NCBI GenBank assembly: GCA_012033205.1
Contig: JAAUSO010000020.1
Span: forward strand, 1 to 60,870
DNA: 60,870 nucleotides
Reading direction: 5' to 3'
Source: Richelia sp. SL_2_1
Lineage (GTDB): Bacteria > Cyanobacteriota > Cyanobacteriia > Cyanobacteriales > Nostocaceae
How positions within the stretch are numbered: the first letter of the stretch is position 1; the number at the start of each line of letters is the position of its first letter. Below the pieces are notes generated by a model. The model did no database searches. It was not told the DNA's origin and saw nothing but the letters and a program-made list of their open reading frames with translations. Below are positions 27,003 through 35,049 of this stretch, piece after piece. The translations under genes and the position numbers were made by a program.

Positions 27003-27761
27003 ATGAAAAAAGTCCTCGCATTAATTAAAAAAAAGAAACTCGAATTTGCTCAAGTGCCGTTCATGAAGTTTCTGCAAGATAAGAGCATAGACCCAAGACA
27101 AAGGTTAGCTTGGGGTCCTGCATTTGCTCCTTTCGCAATGAGCTTTAAAGACTTTAACAGAAGTGTACTTCGTAAAGAACCTGCGGATAGTAAGCTCCAA
27201 GAGATGATTAACCAGCACTCCTATGAAGATGGTCGTCATTGGGTGTGGTTTCTGCAAGATATGAAGGTAATGGGATATGACAATCCCATCAACTATACCG
27301 ATACATTGAAATTTCTTTGGGGTGAAGAAACGCAGAAAGTACGTCAGATGGCTCATGACTTATTTGCCATGTGTACTTTTGAAGAAGATATTTTGATGAA
27401 GTTGGTTGTGGTTGAGTCGATAGAAGCAACGGGAAATGTTGCTTTATTTGAGATTGCACAAGTGGCAAAAGAACTTCAACAAATAACTAAGCAACATCAT
27501 CCCTATTTTGGTGAGTCTCATTTTGCTAAAGAGACGGGTCACATTCAAGCACAAATGGATGATGTGGAGCATTTCGTTGAAAGCATACAACTGACAGAAG
27601 CGCAGAGAGAAAAAGCTTTAATTCTGGTAGAGAAAGTGTTTATAGATTTTACTGAGGCGATGAATGAGATGCTGATGTTTGCCCAAAACCATCCTTATGA
27701 TAGACCGTTTACAACAACGAGCAATATTAAGCAATCAAAAACGGCAGCACAAGTAATTTAA
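27003..27761 (+). CDS. Haem-oxygenase-fold (TENA/HDO-like) protein
   Basis: A 252-residue all-helical protein. ATG at 27003, with AGGG about 10 bases upstream, is preferred to the GTG at 26994. The pattern 'INQHSYEDGRHWVWFLQDM', 'LVVVESIEATGNVALFE' and 'HFAKETGHIQAQMDDVEHF' resembles haem-oxygenase-like helical proteins, some of which are di-iron oxidases or oxygenases. Potential metal ligands are H72, E75, H79, E138, E141, H173, E177 and H180. It precedes a REC-AraC regulator by 39 bases in the same direction, suggesting co-expression. The fold call is moderate and the enzymatic activity, if any, is unknown; thiaminase-type TenA is less likely because the usual cysteine motif is not evident. 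Confidence 0.6.
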   Translation: MKKVLALIKKKKLEFAQVPFMKFLQDKSIDPRQRLAWGPAFAPFAMSFKDFNRSVLRKEPADSKLQEMINQHSYEDGRHWVWFLQDMKVMGYDNPINYTDTLKFLWGEETQKVRQMAHDLFAMCTFEEDILMKLVVVESIEATGNVALFEIAQVAKELQQITKQHHPYFGESHFAKETGHIQAQMDDVEHFVESIQLTEAQREKALILVEKVFIDFTEAMNEMLMFAQNHPYDRPFTTTSNIKQSKTAAQVI

Positions 27762-27800
27762 TTAATTAAAGCATCTGACCAATCCATAGAGAATGATTTA

Positions 27801-28685
27801 ATGGTAGAAGAAACCATGAAAAGAATTTTGGTAATTGAAAATAAAACCTCAACTCGAAAGTTTTTTCTAAAGGAATTGAAAGCTAAAGGTTTTGACGCTA
27901 TAGGTGCTAAAAACGGACAGATTGGTATCGAGAGAGTAAAGCAAGAGTTACCCGATTTGATAATAAGTGAGATTGCAATGCCATCCCTTGATGGTTATAG
28001 TGTTTTAACCAAGCTGCGACAGATGGGAGCAACATCTGTTATTCCCTTTATTTTTCTTAGTGAGAAAGCGACTCAGGCTGATATCCGCAAAGGCATGAAA
28101 TTGGGAGCGGATGACTATCTCACTAAACCCTGTACTGTAAAAGAATTACTGGAAGCAGTTATAGCCCAACTAGAAAAACAAGCAGTAATCAAGAAGTGGT
28201 ACGTTACTCAGTTACAGCCTTTCGCAGAGTTACCAGAAGCCGAGAATGCTCCGGGGAGTAACGTTAAAACTCAGCAAGGCTCGGAAAGACTCCCAGACAA
28301 GACTGTAAAATCAACCACTGTAAAGTCAATTTTTCCACCTGTCCCCCAGTTGAATGACATCTTCGACTTCATTGAAACTCATTATCACCAACTAATCAGC
28401 CTAGATGACGTGGCACACTCAGTTGGTTACTCCCCAGCTTACCTAACCGATTTAGTACGACGTAAAACAGGGCATAGCGTGCATCGCTGGATTACCAAAC
28501 GGCGGATGGTAGCAGCCTGTTCGCTACTTTTAGAAACCGATAAATCAATAGATTGCATTGCTGAAGCAGTAGGATATCGTAATAGTTGGTGCTTCTTTCG
28601 TCTGTTTCGCAAAAGTTTTGGCATGACTCCTGGAGTTTGGCGAAGTGAAGCACGTAACTCTGTTGGAAAAACGTATAACATTTGA
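27801..28685 (+). CDS. AraC-family response regulator with atypical receiver
   Basis: A 294-residue protein with an N-terminal receiver domain (residues about 7-125) and a C-terminal AraC-type pair of helix-turn-helices (about 185-285: 'ISLDDVAHSVGYSPAYLTDL', 'SIDCIAEAVGYRNSWCFF', 'RKSFGMTPGVWR'). In the receiver the phospho-acceptor position is Glu, not Asp: 'LIISEIAMPSLDGYSVL' (E57), and the acidic pair near the start is 'VIEN' rather than ED/DD. The conserved Ser87 and Lys109 ('YLTKP') are kept. Glu can mimic phospho-Asp, so this could be a constitutively active or phosphorylation-independent activator. It follows the haem-oxygenase-fold gene by 39 bases. Targets unknown. Confidence 0.85.
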   Translation: MVEETMKRILVIENKTSTRKFFLKELKAKGFDAIGAKNGQIGIERVKQELPDLIISEIAMPSLDGYSVLTKLRQMGATSVIPFIFLSEKATQADIRKGMKLGADDYLTKPCTVKELLEAVIAQLEKQAVIKKWYVTQLQPFAELPEAENAPGSNVKTQQGSERLPDKTVKSTTVKSIFPPVPQLNDIFDFIETHYHQLISLDDVAHSVGYSPAYLTDLVRRKTGHSVHRWITKRRMVAACSLLLETDKSIDCIAEAVGYRNSWCFFRLFRKSFGMTPGVWRSEARNSVGKTYNI

Positions 28686-28709
28686 GGTTAATATGGTAGT
28701 TATTTTAAG

Positions 28710-30530
28710 CTAGACAAACGTAATATCAACGTTTGCATCAACTTCAACTCCTAAAATCATCGCAATACTTTCTCCTGAATAGTTTATAAATGTATCATGT
28801 CCCATTTGTGAAAACGTAAGGTTTTTTGCATCTTCTATTTCCGAAAAGGCAAGGGAATCTTTTTCTATCTCAAAATCAGTAATCAGAGAAAAGCCTTTAA
28901 GGTTTAACCAAAACGTATCTTTTCCTGTTCCACCTGAAAGTATATTTTTACCACCATTTCCTAAAAGAACATCATTGTCTTCTCCTCCTAAAAGAATATC
29001 CGTACCACTACCTCCACTGAGATAATCTTTTCCATTCTCTCCTAAAAGAATGTTATTTCCTTCTTGTCCGTAAAGGTTATCTGCTTCTTCACTTCCTTGA
29101 AGGATGTCATCATTTTCTGTACCTGTATGTTCTGAGATAAAAGAGCCGATAATTGCATTATCAGCTTGTACAAATCCTGCATTTTCAGTTAAAGGAAGGG
29201 AAGTTTCTTGTAATATTGAACGCACGTCCTCTGGTGAAGTTGCCCCTGCTCTCTCCAGCATTAATGCCACTACCCCTGCTACATGAGGAGCCGAAGCAGA
29301 TGTCCCTTCAAAAGGATTAAAAAATGAACTATCTGAACTAAAGGTAGTTTCTACACCATCGGGAGCAAAAATTTCAGGCTTTTCTCTCAAAACAGGTGAA
29401 GAAAGTCTATTACCTTCTGTATCAAAAAGAATTGGAGAGCCTCCTCTACTTGTATATGTTCTTACATCTTGAGGATTATTTACGTCTGATGCTCCTACAG
29501 TAATTGCCGTCGGAGCATTGGCTTGACCAAATACAGTACGATTTACAGAATCCTTGTCTATATACTCGTAGTTAGTAGTACGATCTAATCCATTAGCATA
29601 ACTAACCCATTTAATAGTGTCAGCTTCAGGGGGATTAGTACTTTCTCTTGCAATAAGAAGGTAAAGAGTTTCATCTTTTTCTGGGGGATAGAAAAAGGTT
29701 CTTAGCGGATCGTCATCAGCAGAAAGAGAGGGAAGGATAGAAATACTGGCTATATTGTCAATATTTTCCAAACTTGGAAGCTCTGGGCTATTAAGTAGAA
29801 ACATTGTATACCCTGAACCCACATTGCCGATTGGCTCATCCCACGTTAATAGCGGACGAATTCCTGTGCCATCTTCTGTTACCTCTATATTTTGAAAAAC
29901 ATCTATACCAGATCCTGGATCGTAATCATGAGCTTCAAAAGTATTTTCTCCTAAAGTAAATGTTTCTCCAGGACGAAATTCACTTTCATAAGCAATGTTT
30001 CCATTATTGCCCGCAGCAGTAATAAAAATTATTCCTTCATCTGTTGCTTTCTGTACTGCTTCGGCTGCTACTCCATCCTGAAAAATAGGGGCAGGTATAA
30101 CAGAATCATCAATAATAATATCTACATCTTCTGCGATTAGAGATGAAACTGCATTAGTGAAGCCTTCTTCATTTATTTCAAGAGAAGTTTCTCCCTCATT
30201 TTCAACAACTGAATGAAAATAGATTTCTGCTCCTGGAGCAATGTCGTGAATAATCTGTGCTAATGCTCTTCCTTCATCATTGCTAAGAGGAGAAGTATTA
30301 GCAAGGTCTTTGAGAATAGTTACAGGAACAGTTTTACCAGAAGGATTTTGTTCTCCTGGTAAATCACCACTTTTGACATCAGCTTCTAAACCATTTAATG
30401 CATTGAAGCTTGTAGAGATAACGCCAATCTTTATCCCAGTTCCATCTACCTCAAAAAGTTCTCGGGCTATATCTGAACGCATTGCGCGATCGCCATGACT
30501 TATTACTTTTCCAGCCATATGATTAATCAA
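28710..30530 (-). CDS. Subtilase-like peptidase with RTX calcium-binding repeats
   Basis: A 606-residue secreted S8/S53-like protein. No signal peptide; the C-terminus has RTX nonapeptide repeats (about residues 470-545: 'GSEEADNLYGQEGNNILLG', 'GGSGTDILLGGEDNDVLLG'), the usual signal for type I secretion. The catalytic serine is clear in 'FEGTSASAPHVAGVVAL' (about residue 410). The region 'DEGRALAQIIHDIAPGAEIYF' (about 87-107) holds the His/Glu position of this subgroup. The first motif reads 'IGVISTSFN' where relatives have 'VISDSFN', so the usual catalytic Asp is Thr. It is encoded beside a double-glycine peptide and a type I exporter, which could export it or whose substrate it could process. 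Activity is uncertain. Confidence 0.8.
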   Translation of the reverse strand: MINHMAGKVISHGDRAMRSDIARELFEVDGTGIKIGVISTSFNALNGLEADVKSGDLPGEQNPSGKTVPVTILKDLANTSPLSNDEGRALAQIIHDIAPGAEIYFHSVVENEGETSLEINEEGFTNAVSSLIAEDVDIIIDDSVIPAPIFQDGVAAEAVQKATDEGIIFITAAGNNGNIAYESEFRPGETFTLGENTFEAHDYDPGSGIDVFQNIEVTEDGTGIRPLLTWDEPIGNVGSGYTMFLLNSPELPSLENIDNIASISILPSLSADDDPLRTFFYPPEKDETLYLLIARESTNPPEADTIKWVSYANGLDRTTNYEYIDKDSVNRTVFGQANAPTAITVGASDVNNPQDVRTYTSRGGSPILFDTEGNRLSSPVLREKPEIFAPDGVETTFSSDSSFFNPFEGTSASAPHVAGVVALMLERAGATSPEDVRSILQETSLPLTENAGFVQADNAIIGSFISEHTGTENDDILQGSEEADNLYGQEGNNILLGENGKDYLSGGSGTDILLGGEDNDVLLGNGGKNILSGGTGKDTFWLNLKGFSLITDFEIEKDSLAFSEIEDAKNLTFSQMGHDTFINYSGESIAMILGVEVDANVDITFV

Positions 30531-30595
30531 ATAAATAGTATAATTTAGTAGTCGATTAAAATTATTTCAGTTCACTCTTTACGGGCAAAAGATAG

Positions 30596-30632
30596 CAGGC
30601 TTCGGAAGTATTAAACCTCCGAAGTCTGCTTT
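30596..30632 (-). terminator. Terminator downstream of the peptide precursor
   Basis: A 15-base stem (AGCAGGCTTCGGAAG, 30596-30610, with CCTCCGAAGTCTGCT, 30618-30632; 13 of 15 Watson-Crick pairs) with a 7-base loop. On the minus strand it is followed by ATCTTTTG. It lies 80 bases past the precursor stop. Confidence 0.6.
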
Positions 30633-30712
30633 GGAAGCATGTATCAAAGGGCGTTATAATCCAAAGGATTTAATAACAGCCACGTTTGATAAAGCAAAAT
30701 ATTTTCTTATTT

Positions 30713-31003
30713 TTATTTCCCTAAAGAAGCAGCAGTTGCAGTAAGTGGAACACCAGCAATAATTGCACCAGCTGCAGCACCAATTACACCAATAGCAGCA
30801 GCGGGACCAGCCTGAATGATTTGATCTATTAGTATTTGTCTAGCATTTGAGTTTGGATCATTTAAACCCTGAACAGCGATAGGAACAGTAACACCAAGTA
30901 CACTAATAAGAGCACCAACTAATCCTCCATTTACTGCTGCTGATTCTTCATCATTTAAATCCACCAAATTTAAGTTGTCTAGTTCTAATGATGCAATAGC
31001 CAT
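30713..31003 (-). CDS. Double-glycine leader bacteriocin-like precursor peptide
   Basis: A 96-residue peptide. Residues 1-27 form a leader with the canonical end 'LVDLNDEESAAVNGG', the Gly-Gly site cut by C39 peptidases during ABC export. The 69-residue core is very hydrophobic and Gly/Ala-rich ('LVGALISVLGVTVPIAVQGL', 'IGVIGAAAGAIIAGVPL'), with GxxxG-type helix-packing motifs and no cysteines, like class II unmodified or pore-forming bacteriocins. The C39 exporter gene at 32664 lies across two small membrane-protein genes, and both the precursor and the exporter have the same ~100-base upstream block. ATG has GGAAAAAA upstream. Bacteriocin activity is inferred; leader and exporter are seen directly. 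Confidence 0.8.
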   Translation of the reverse strand: MAIASLELDNLNLVDLNDEESAAVNGGLVGALISVLGVTVPIAVQGLNDPNSNARQILIDQIIQAGPAAAIGVIGAAAGAIIAGVPLTATAASLGK

Positions 31004-31083
31004 TGTTTTTTTCCTTTGATTTCAAATGATTTACAGAACTTCTTAACTCTTATAGGTCAAGAAATTTAAGTAGTGATTTAAAT

Positions 31084-31180
31084 CACCATAATTTAACAAT
31101 ATTAGTTAAGCCTTTGATGAGCAATCCAATTTTTTTAGTTATTATGTCTAAATTATTTAGGTTTTAATAAAGTGGCAGCA
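31084..31180 (-). promoter_or_regulatory. Shared promoter block, precursor side
   Basis: About 97 bases whose complement recurs at 32462-32562 with few differences. It includes the palindrome CTAAATTATTTAG (31148-31160). It ends about 80 bases upstream of the precursor start and faces it, so it probably contains its promoter and operator. Confidence 0.65.
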
Positions 31181-31375
31181 CTATACGTGTCCAGTTAAAC
31201 GTATGTACTATAACGCTTTTCGGTTGAGTTCAATACAAACCTAACCCCCAGATACTTCCCTGCAAGGGCTACGGTGTACACACAAGTACTGTCCATATAA
31301 GGTTCAGGGGTTTTAACCGGAGCCTATAACTCTTTGCCTGAAGCCTCCGACTCTAAGTCGCAGGTGTTCATAGAA

Positions 31376-31567
31376 TTACTTCCTTTTGACTCTTTTAATA
31401 AAATAAAAACTACCAACTGAACCAGTAAATCCACTCATCAATAAATATACAATATTTTTATCGTTAATACCAAATATTTTAGCGGCGAGATTACCTATTA
31501 AGACACCTACCAAAGCGATTAGTAGAAGTACTAGCATATGGAACCATGTTGCGTTAGTAAATTTCAT
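31376..31567 (-). CDS. Small two-helix membrane protein A, candidate immunity protein
   Basis: A 63-residue protein 'MKFTNATWFHMLVLLLIALV' with two predicted membrane helices (about residues 9-30 and 40-56) and a basic tail 'FIKRVKRK'. It is a paralogue of the 64-residue protein at 31909; both start MKFTN, share 'TWFHM' and end 'KRVKRK', and the surrounding DNA is duplicated too. Small basic two-helix proteins beside bacteriocin precursor genes are often immunity proteins, and that is my inference. I do not recognise a named family. An alternative is that these are themselves small toxins or holin-like peptides. Confidence 0.65.
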   Translation of the reverse strand: MKFTNATWFHMLVLLLIALVGVLIGNLAAKIFGINDKNIVYLLMSGFTGSVGSFYFIKRVKRK

Positions 31568-31719
31568 AACCTATTGACCTCAATATTAATTAAGTGGGTG
31601 AGAATATTTGTAAGTATCTAATTAAAAGTTTGATGCTGTAATCGCGTTCTAATTTTATATTTATGTTATCTAATCTGCACGACGAGAACACTACGATTAC
31701 TTAGGTTTATTGTACATCA

Positions 31720-31908
31720 TTAGAATTTGCTGGAAAAAGCATATTGTTTTCTTATATTTTTGGTAAATGGAACAATGTATTTGTGAATTAACTTAGAAAA
31801 ACCCATTTCATCTTCTGTAAGTGCATAAAATAACTCCATAGCAAGTTCTTTATCATCCAAAACTATTTCATATACAATAACTTGAGCATCATTAATCTGG
31901 TGCTTATA
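31720..31908 (-). pseudogene. Unidentified ORF fragment between the duplicated genes
   Basis: In frame directly after the stop of the 64-residue protein, the minus strand reads 'YKHQINDAQVIVYEIVLDDK', 'ELAMELFYALTEDEMGFSKL', 'IHKYIVPFTKNIRKQYAF' and stops at 31720. There is no ATG before 'MELF'. The second copy (32257-32376) is shorter but clearly related. I take it as the remaining 3' part of a small gene; family unknown. Confidence 0.45.
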
Positions 31909-32103
31909 TTACTTCCTTTTGACTCTTTTGGTAAAATACAAACCAACCGGAAAACCAACAAACAAAGGTATTAGCAAGGTTACAAGATTATCTTCCTTAA
32001 TACCAAATACCTTTTCAAGGATGAATTTACCTATGAAGGCACTCACAAAAGTAATTAGTACGAGTGCTATCATATGGAACCATGTCTCGTTAGTAAATTT
32101 CAT
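31909..32103 (-). CDS. Small two-helix membrane protein B, candidate immunity protein
   Basis: A 64-residue paralogue of the protein at 31376: 'MKFTNETWFHMIALVLITFV' then a second helix 'LVTLLIPLFVGFPVGLYF' and the basic tail 'TKRVKRK'. Roughly half of the residues differ, so both copies have been kept under selection or have drifted for some time while keeping the same topology and ends. The start ATG is followed by the same upstream sequence as its paralogue. A pair of diverged immunity-like proteins beside one precursor peptide could protect against related peptides made by neighbours; this is inference. Confidence 0.65.
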   Translation of the reverse strand: MKFTNETWFHMIALVLITFVSAFIGKFILEKVFGIKEDNLVTLLIPLFVGFPVGLYFTKRVKRK

Positions 32104-32256
32104 AACGTATTTACCTCAATATTAAGTAAGTGGACGAGAATATTTGTAAGTATCTAATTAAAAGTTTGATGCTGTAATCGCGTTCTAATTTTATATTTAT
32201 GTTGTCTAATCTGCACGACGAGAACACCACGATTACTTTGGCTTATTATACATCAT

Positions 32257-32376
32257 TCATAATTTACCGGAAAAAGCAAATTGTTTTCTTCTATTTTTGC
32301 TCGACGTAACAATGTATTTGTAAACTAACTTAGAAAAACCCATTTTATCTGCTGTAAGTGCTTTTAGGTGAACTTA
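32257..32376 (-). pseudogene. Second copy of the unidentified ORF fragment
   Basis: The minus strand reads 'VHLKALTADKMGFSKLVYKY' then 'IVTSSKNRRKQFAFSGKL' and stops at 32257. It is the duplicate of the fragment ending at 31720 (shared 'ALT.D.MGFSKL..KYIV' and 'RKQ.AFS.K'). A stop in frame just upstream removes any longer reading. Confidence 0.45.
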
Positions 32377-32461
32377 TTGAATGATAAGAATATTTAATGA
32401 TTTGATAGTTACTATTAAATAATCGAAAGCATCCTAATTATGAAAAATGATTTGGGGGTGC

Positions 32462-32562
32462 TGCTGCCACTTTATCAAATAAAATCTAAATAATTTAGAC
32501 ATAATAACTAAAAAAATTGGATTGCTTATCTAAAGGCTTAACTAATATTGTTAAATTATGGT
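32462..32562 (+). promoter_or_regulatory. Shared promoter block, exporter side
   Basis: Inverted near-copy of 31084-31180, including palindrome CTAAATAATTTAG (32486-32498) and the stretch ACTAAAAAAATTGGATTGCT. It ends about 100 bases before the exporter start and points toward it, so precursor and exporter probably share regulation. Confidence 0.65.
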
Positions 32563-32663
32563 TATTAAAATCACCATTTAAATTGATTACGGTTTTAAAG
32601 CAAATGCGTTCTTAATACTACCCCTACTTTGACATTTGGGCACTTAAATATGAAATATAAAAT

Positions 32664-34850
32664 ATGAAATACCAAGTTGTTCGACAACACAGCGAAGAGG
32701 ATTGTGGTGCGGCTTGTATTGCGACTGTTGCTAAACATCACGGACGCAACTTTGCCATACATCGGGTGCGGGAAGCTGTAGGAACGGGTTCGCGAGGAAC
32801 CTCTTTGTTAGGTTTGAGCCGAGGCGCAGAAGTACTAGGATTTAATACTCATTGTGTCAGAGCTAGCAGTGAGTTTTTGAAGAAATTGCACAACGCTCCT
32901 TTACCAGCGATTATTCATTGGAAAGGAAATCACTGGGTAGTTTTATACGCAAAAAAGCGTAAAAAATATGTAATTTCCGACCCTGGTGTAGGTATCCGCT
33001 ATATTAGCGAAAAGGAGTTAATTGGTAGTTGGCTTAATGGTGTTATGCTGCTGCTAGTACCAGACGATATGCGCTTTGCTGAGCAACAAGAAGATAAAGT
33101 AGAAGGCTTTAAGCGTTTTCTGGTAAGGGTTTTGCCCTATCGGTTTATTCTTGCTCAAGCCATTGCAATCAACTTTGCTATAGGATTACTTTCCCTTGCA
33201 TCTCCGTTTATGATGCAACTCCTCACCGATGATGTACTGGTGCGGGGAGATACTCAATTGTTAACCACCGTAGCAATTGGGGTAATTACATTAAACTTAA
33301 TTAAAAGTGTGATTGGTTTAGTACAGGCTCACTTAATTGGTCACTTTGGTCAGCGTTTGCAATTAGGGTTAATCTTTGAATATGGGCGCAAACTGCTGCA
33401 CTTACCGCTATCATATTTTGAAGGTCGTCGCAGTGGGGAAGTAGTTAGCCGGATTGCTGATATTGGTGCAGTTAATCGGCTAGTTTCCCAGATAGTTCTT
33501 GGTTTACCCAGTCAATTTTTTATCGCCATAGTTTCCTTGAGCTTCATGCTGTTTTACAGCTGGCAACTTACTTTAGCTTCTATTGTTGCTTTTATCTTGG
33601 TTGCAGTTATTAACCTGCTTTTTCTACCAGCAATGCATCAGCAAAGCCGCAAACAAATTGTTTTAGGTACAGAAAATCAAGGTTTTCTTGTAGAGACTTT
33701 TCGCGGCGTTCAAGTATTAAAAACGACTCAAGCCACACCCCAAGCATGGCAAGAATACCAGTCAAATTACGGTAGGATTGCCAACGTGGGATGGAAAACT
33801 ATGAAGCTGGAGCTTTATAGCAGTACAATTACTGGTATTTTTTCAAATTTAACTAGTATTGGCGTACTGTGGTTGGGTAGTTACTTAGTAATTGGTAATA
33901 CTTTATCTATTGGGCAACTGCTGGCTTTTTATGGCATGAGTGGTAACTTTCTCGGATTTCTGAGTACTGCGATTGGGTTAATTGATGAGTTTGTAATTGC
34001 CAAGGTTGTTATCCAACGTTTAAATGAAGTCATTGATACCACCCCAGAAGATGAAAATGATTTTAAAAAGCCTTGGGCAGAAATTTCTCGTCATCAAGAT
34101 ATTATTTGTACTAACATTAATTTCCACCACGCCGGTAGAGTTGATTTATTAGCAGATTTTTCCGTAAATATTCCAGGTAGTAAAGTTACTGCTTTAATAG
34201 GTAAATCTGGCTGCGGTAAAAGCACTCTTGCTAAACTAATGGCTGGTTTATACCTCGTTCAATCTGGTAATATCCGCTATGGTGTATATAACCAGCAAGA
34301 CTTATCTTTAGAATGTCTGCGACAACAGGTAGTATTAGTTCCCCAAGAACCCCACTTCTGGAGTCGTTCAATTATTGAAAATTTTCATTTTAGTTATCCT
34401 AATATTAGTTTTGAAGATATAGTTAAAGCTTGTCAAATTGCTGGTGCAGATGAATTTATCAGTAAATTACCAGATAAATATCAAACTATTTTAGGTGAAT
34501 TTGGTGCTAACCTCTCCGGCGGTCAAAAACAAAGATTAGCCATAGCCAGAGCGATTGTGACCGAGCCACCCATACTAATTTTAGATGAATCTACAGGCGC
34601 TCTCGACCCGGTAAGTGAAGCCCAAGTATTAGATAAACTACTTTACTATCGTCAAGATAAAACCACAATTATGATTAGCCACCGTCCTAAAGTTATTCAA
34701 CGGGCTGATTGGATTGTGCTGCTTGAAAATGGACGTTTAAAAATTCAAGGAAAACCGGAAGAATTGCGTCAAATCAAAGGAGAGCATTTAGATTTTTTAG
34801 ACGATTTTCTCCCACCTCAAAACGGTTTCAATTCTTATGCTAGTTGTTAG
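32664..34850 (+). CDS. Peptidase C39-containing ABC exporter (bacteriocin/type I type)
   Basis: A 728-residue exporter that would cut double-glycine leaders and export the peptide across the inner membrane. The N-terminal C39 peptidase domain is catalytically complete: Cys14 in 'HSEEDCGAACIATVA', His in 'IIHWKGNHWVVLY' (about residue 92) and Asp in 'VISDPGVGIRYI' (about 110). Six membrane helices follow (about 160-440), then the ATPase: Walker A 'ALIGKSGCGKSTLAKLM' (about 513), signature 'NLSGGQKQRLAIARAI' (about 615), Walker B 'ILILDESTGALDP' (about 636) and the H-loop 'MISHRPK'. A five-codon frame at 32650 overlaps the start. It lies next to HlyD, and both share the locus with the precursor at 30713. 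Confidence 0.93.
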   Translation: MKYQVVRQHSEEDCGAACIATVAKHHGRNFAIHRVREAVGTGSRGTSLLGLSRGAEVLGFNTHCVRASSEFLKKLHNAPLPAIIHWKGNHWVVLYAKKRKKYVISDPGVGIRYISEKELIGSWLNGVMLLLVPDDMRFAEQQEDKVEGFKRFLVRVLPYRFILAQAIAINFAIGLLSLASPFMMQLLTDDVLVRGDTQLLTTVAIGVITLNLIKSVIGLVQAHLIGHFGQRLQLGLIFEYGRKLLHLPLSYFEGRRSGEVVSRIADIGAVNRLVSQIVLGLPSQFFIAIVSLSFMLFYSWQLTLASIVAFILVAVINLLFLPAMHQQSRKQIVLGTENQGFLVETFRGVQVLKTTQATPQAWQEYQSNYGRIANVGWKTMKLELYSSTITGIFSNLTSIGVLWLGSYLVIGNTLSIGQLLAFYGMSGNFLGFLSTAIGLIDEFVIAKVVIQRLNEVIDTTPEDENDFKKPWAEISRHQDIICTNINFHHAGRVDLLADFSVNIPGSKVTALIGKSGCGKSTLAKLMAGLYLVQSGNIRYGVYNQQDLSLECLRQQVVLVPQEPHFWSRSIIENFHFSYPNISFEDIVKACQIAGADEFISKLPDKYQTILGEFGANLSGGQKQRLAIARAIVTEPPILILDESTGALDPVSEAQVLDKLLYYRQDKTTIMISHRPKVIQRADWIVLLENGRLKIQGKPEELRQIKGEHLDFLDDFLPPQNGFNSYASC

Positions 34851-35049
34851 TAATTAGTCCGAAAGGGAATTGGGCATTGGAATTAGGAGTTAGGAGTGAT
34901 GAGTAGAGGGTAATAATTAAATAGCAAATTCTTCTTATTGTCATACAGTTTTGGGTAAACTTCCTATTCGCTACTCGTTACTCGCTACTTACTTTAACAA
35001 TGTCTCTCCATACCCTTGTCCCCTTGTCTCCCCCTCTCCCCATCAACAT

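Larger units (their letters stand above)
31376..32365 (-). repeat. Tandem duplication of about 530 bp
   Basis: The segment from 31376 to about 31830 recurs from 31909 to about 32365 (offset 533). Each unit holds an MKFTN membrane-protein gene, an almost identical ~170-base leader (e.g. GAGAATATTTGTAAGTATCT in both) and the tail of a decayed ORF ending in 'MGFSKL..KYIV'. Non-coding parts are at least as conserved as the coding parts. Confidence 0.75.

Noticed and set aside
31084-32562. Transposon with long terminal inverted repeats carrying the membrane-protein genes
   Set aside because: No transposase inside, no target duplication seen, and both repeats face outward toward functionally linked genes, which fits promoter duplication better.
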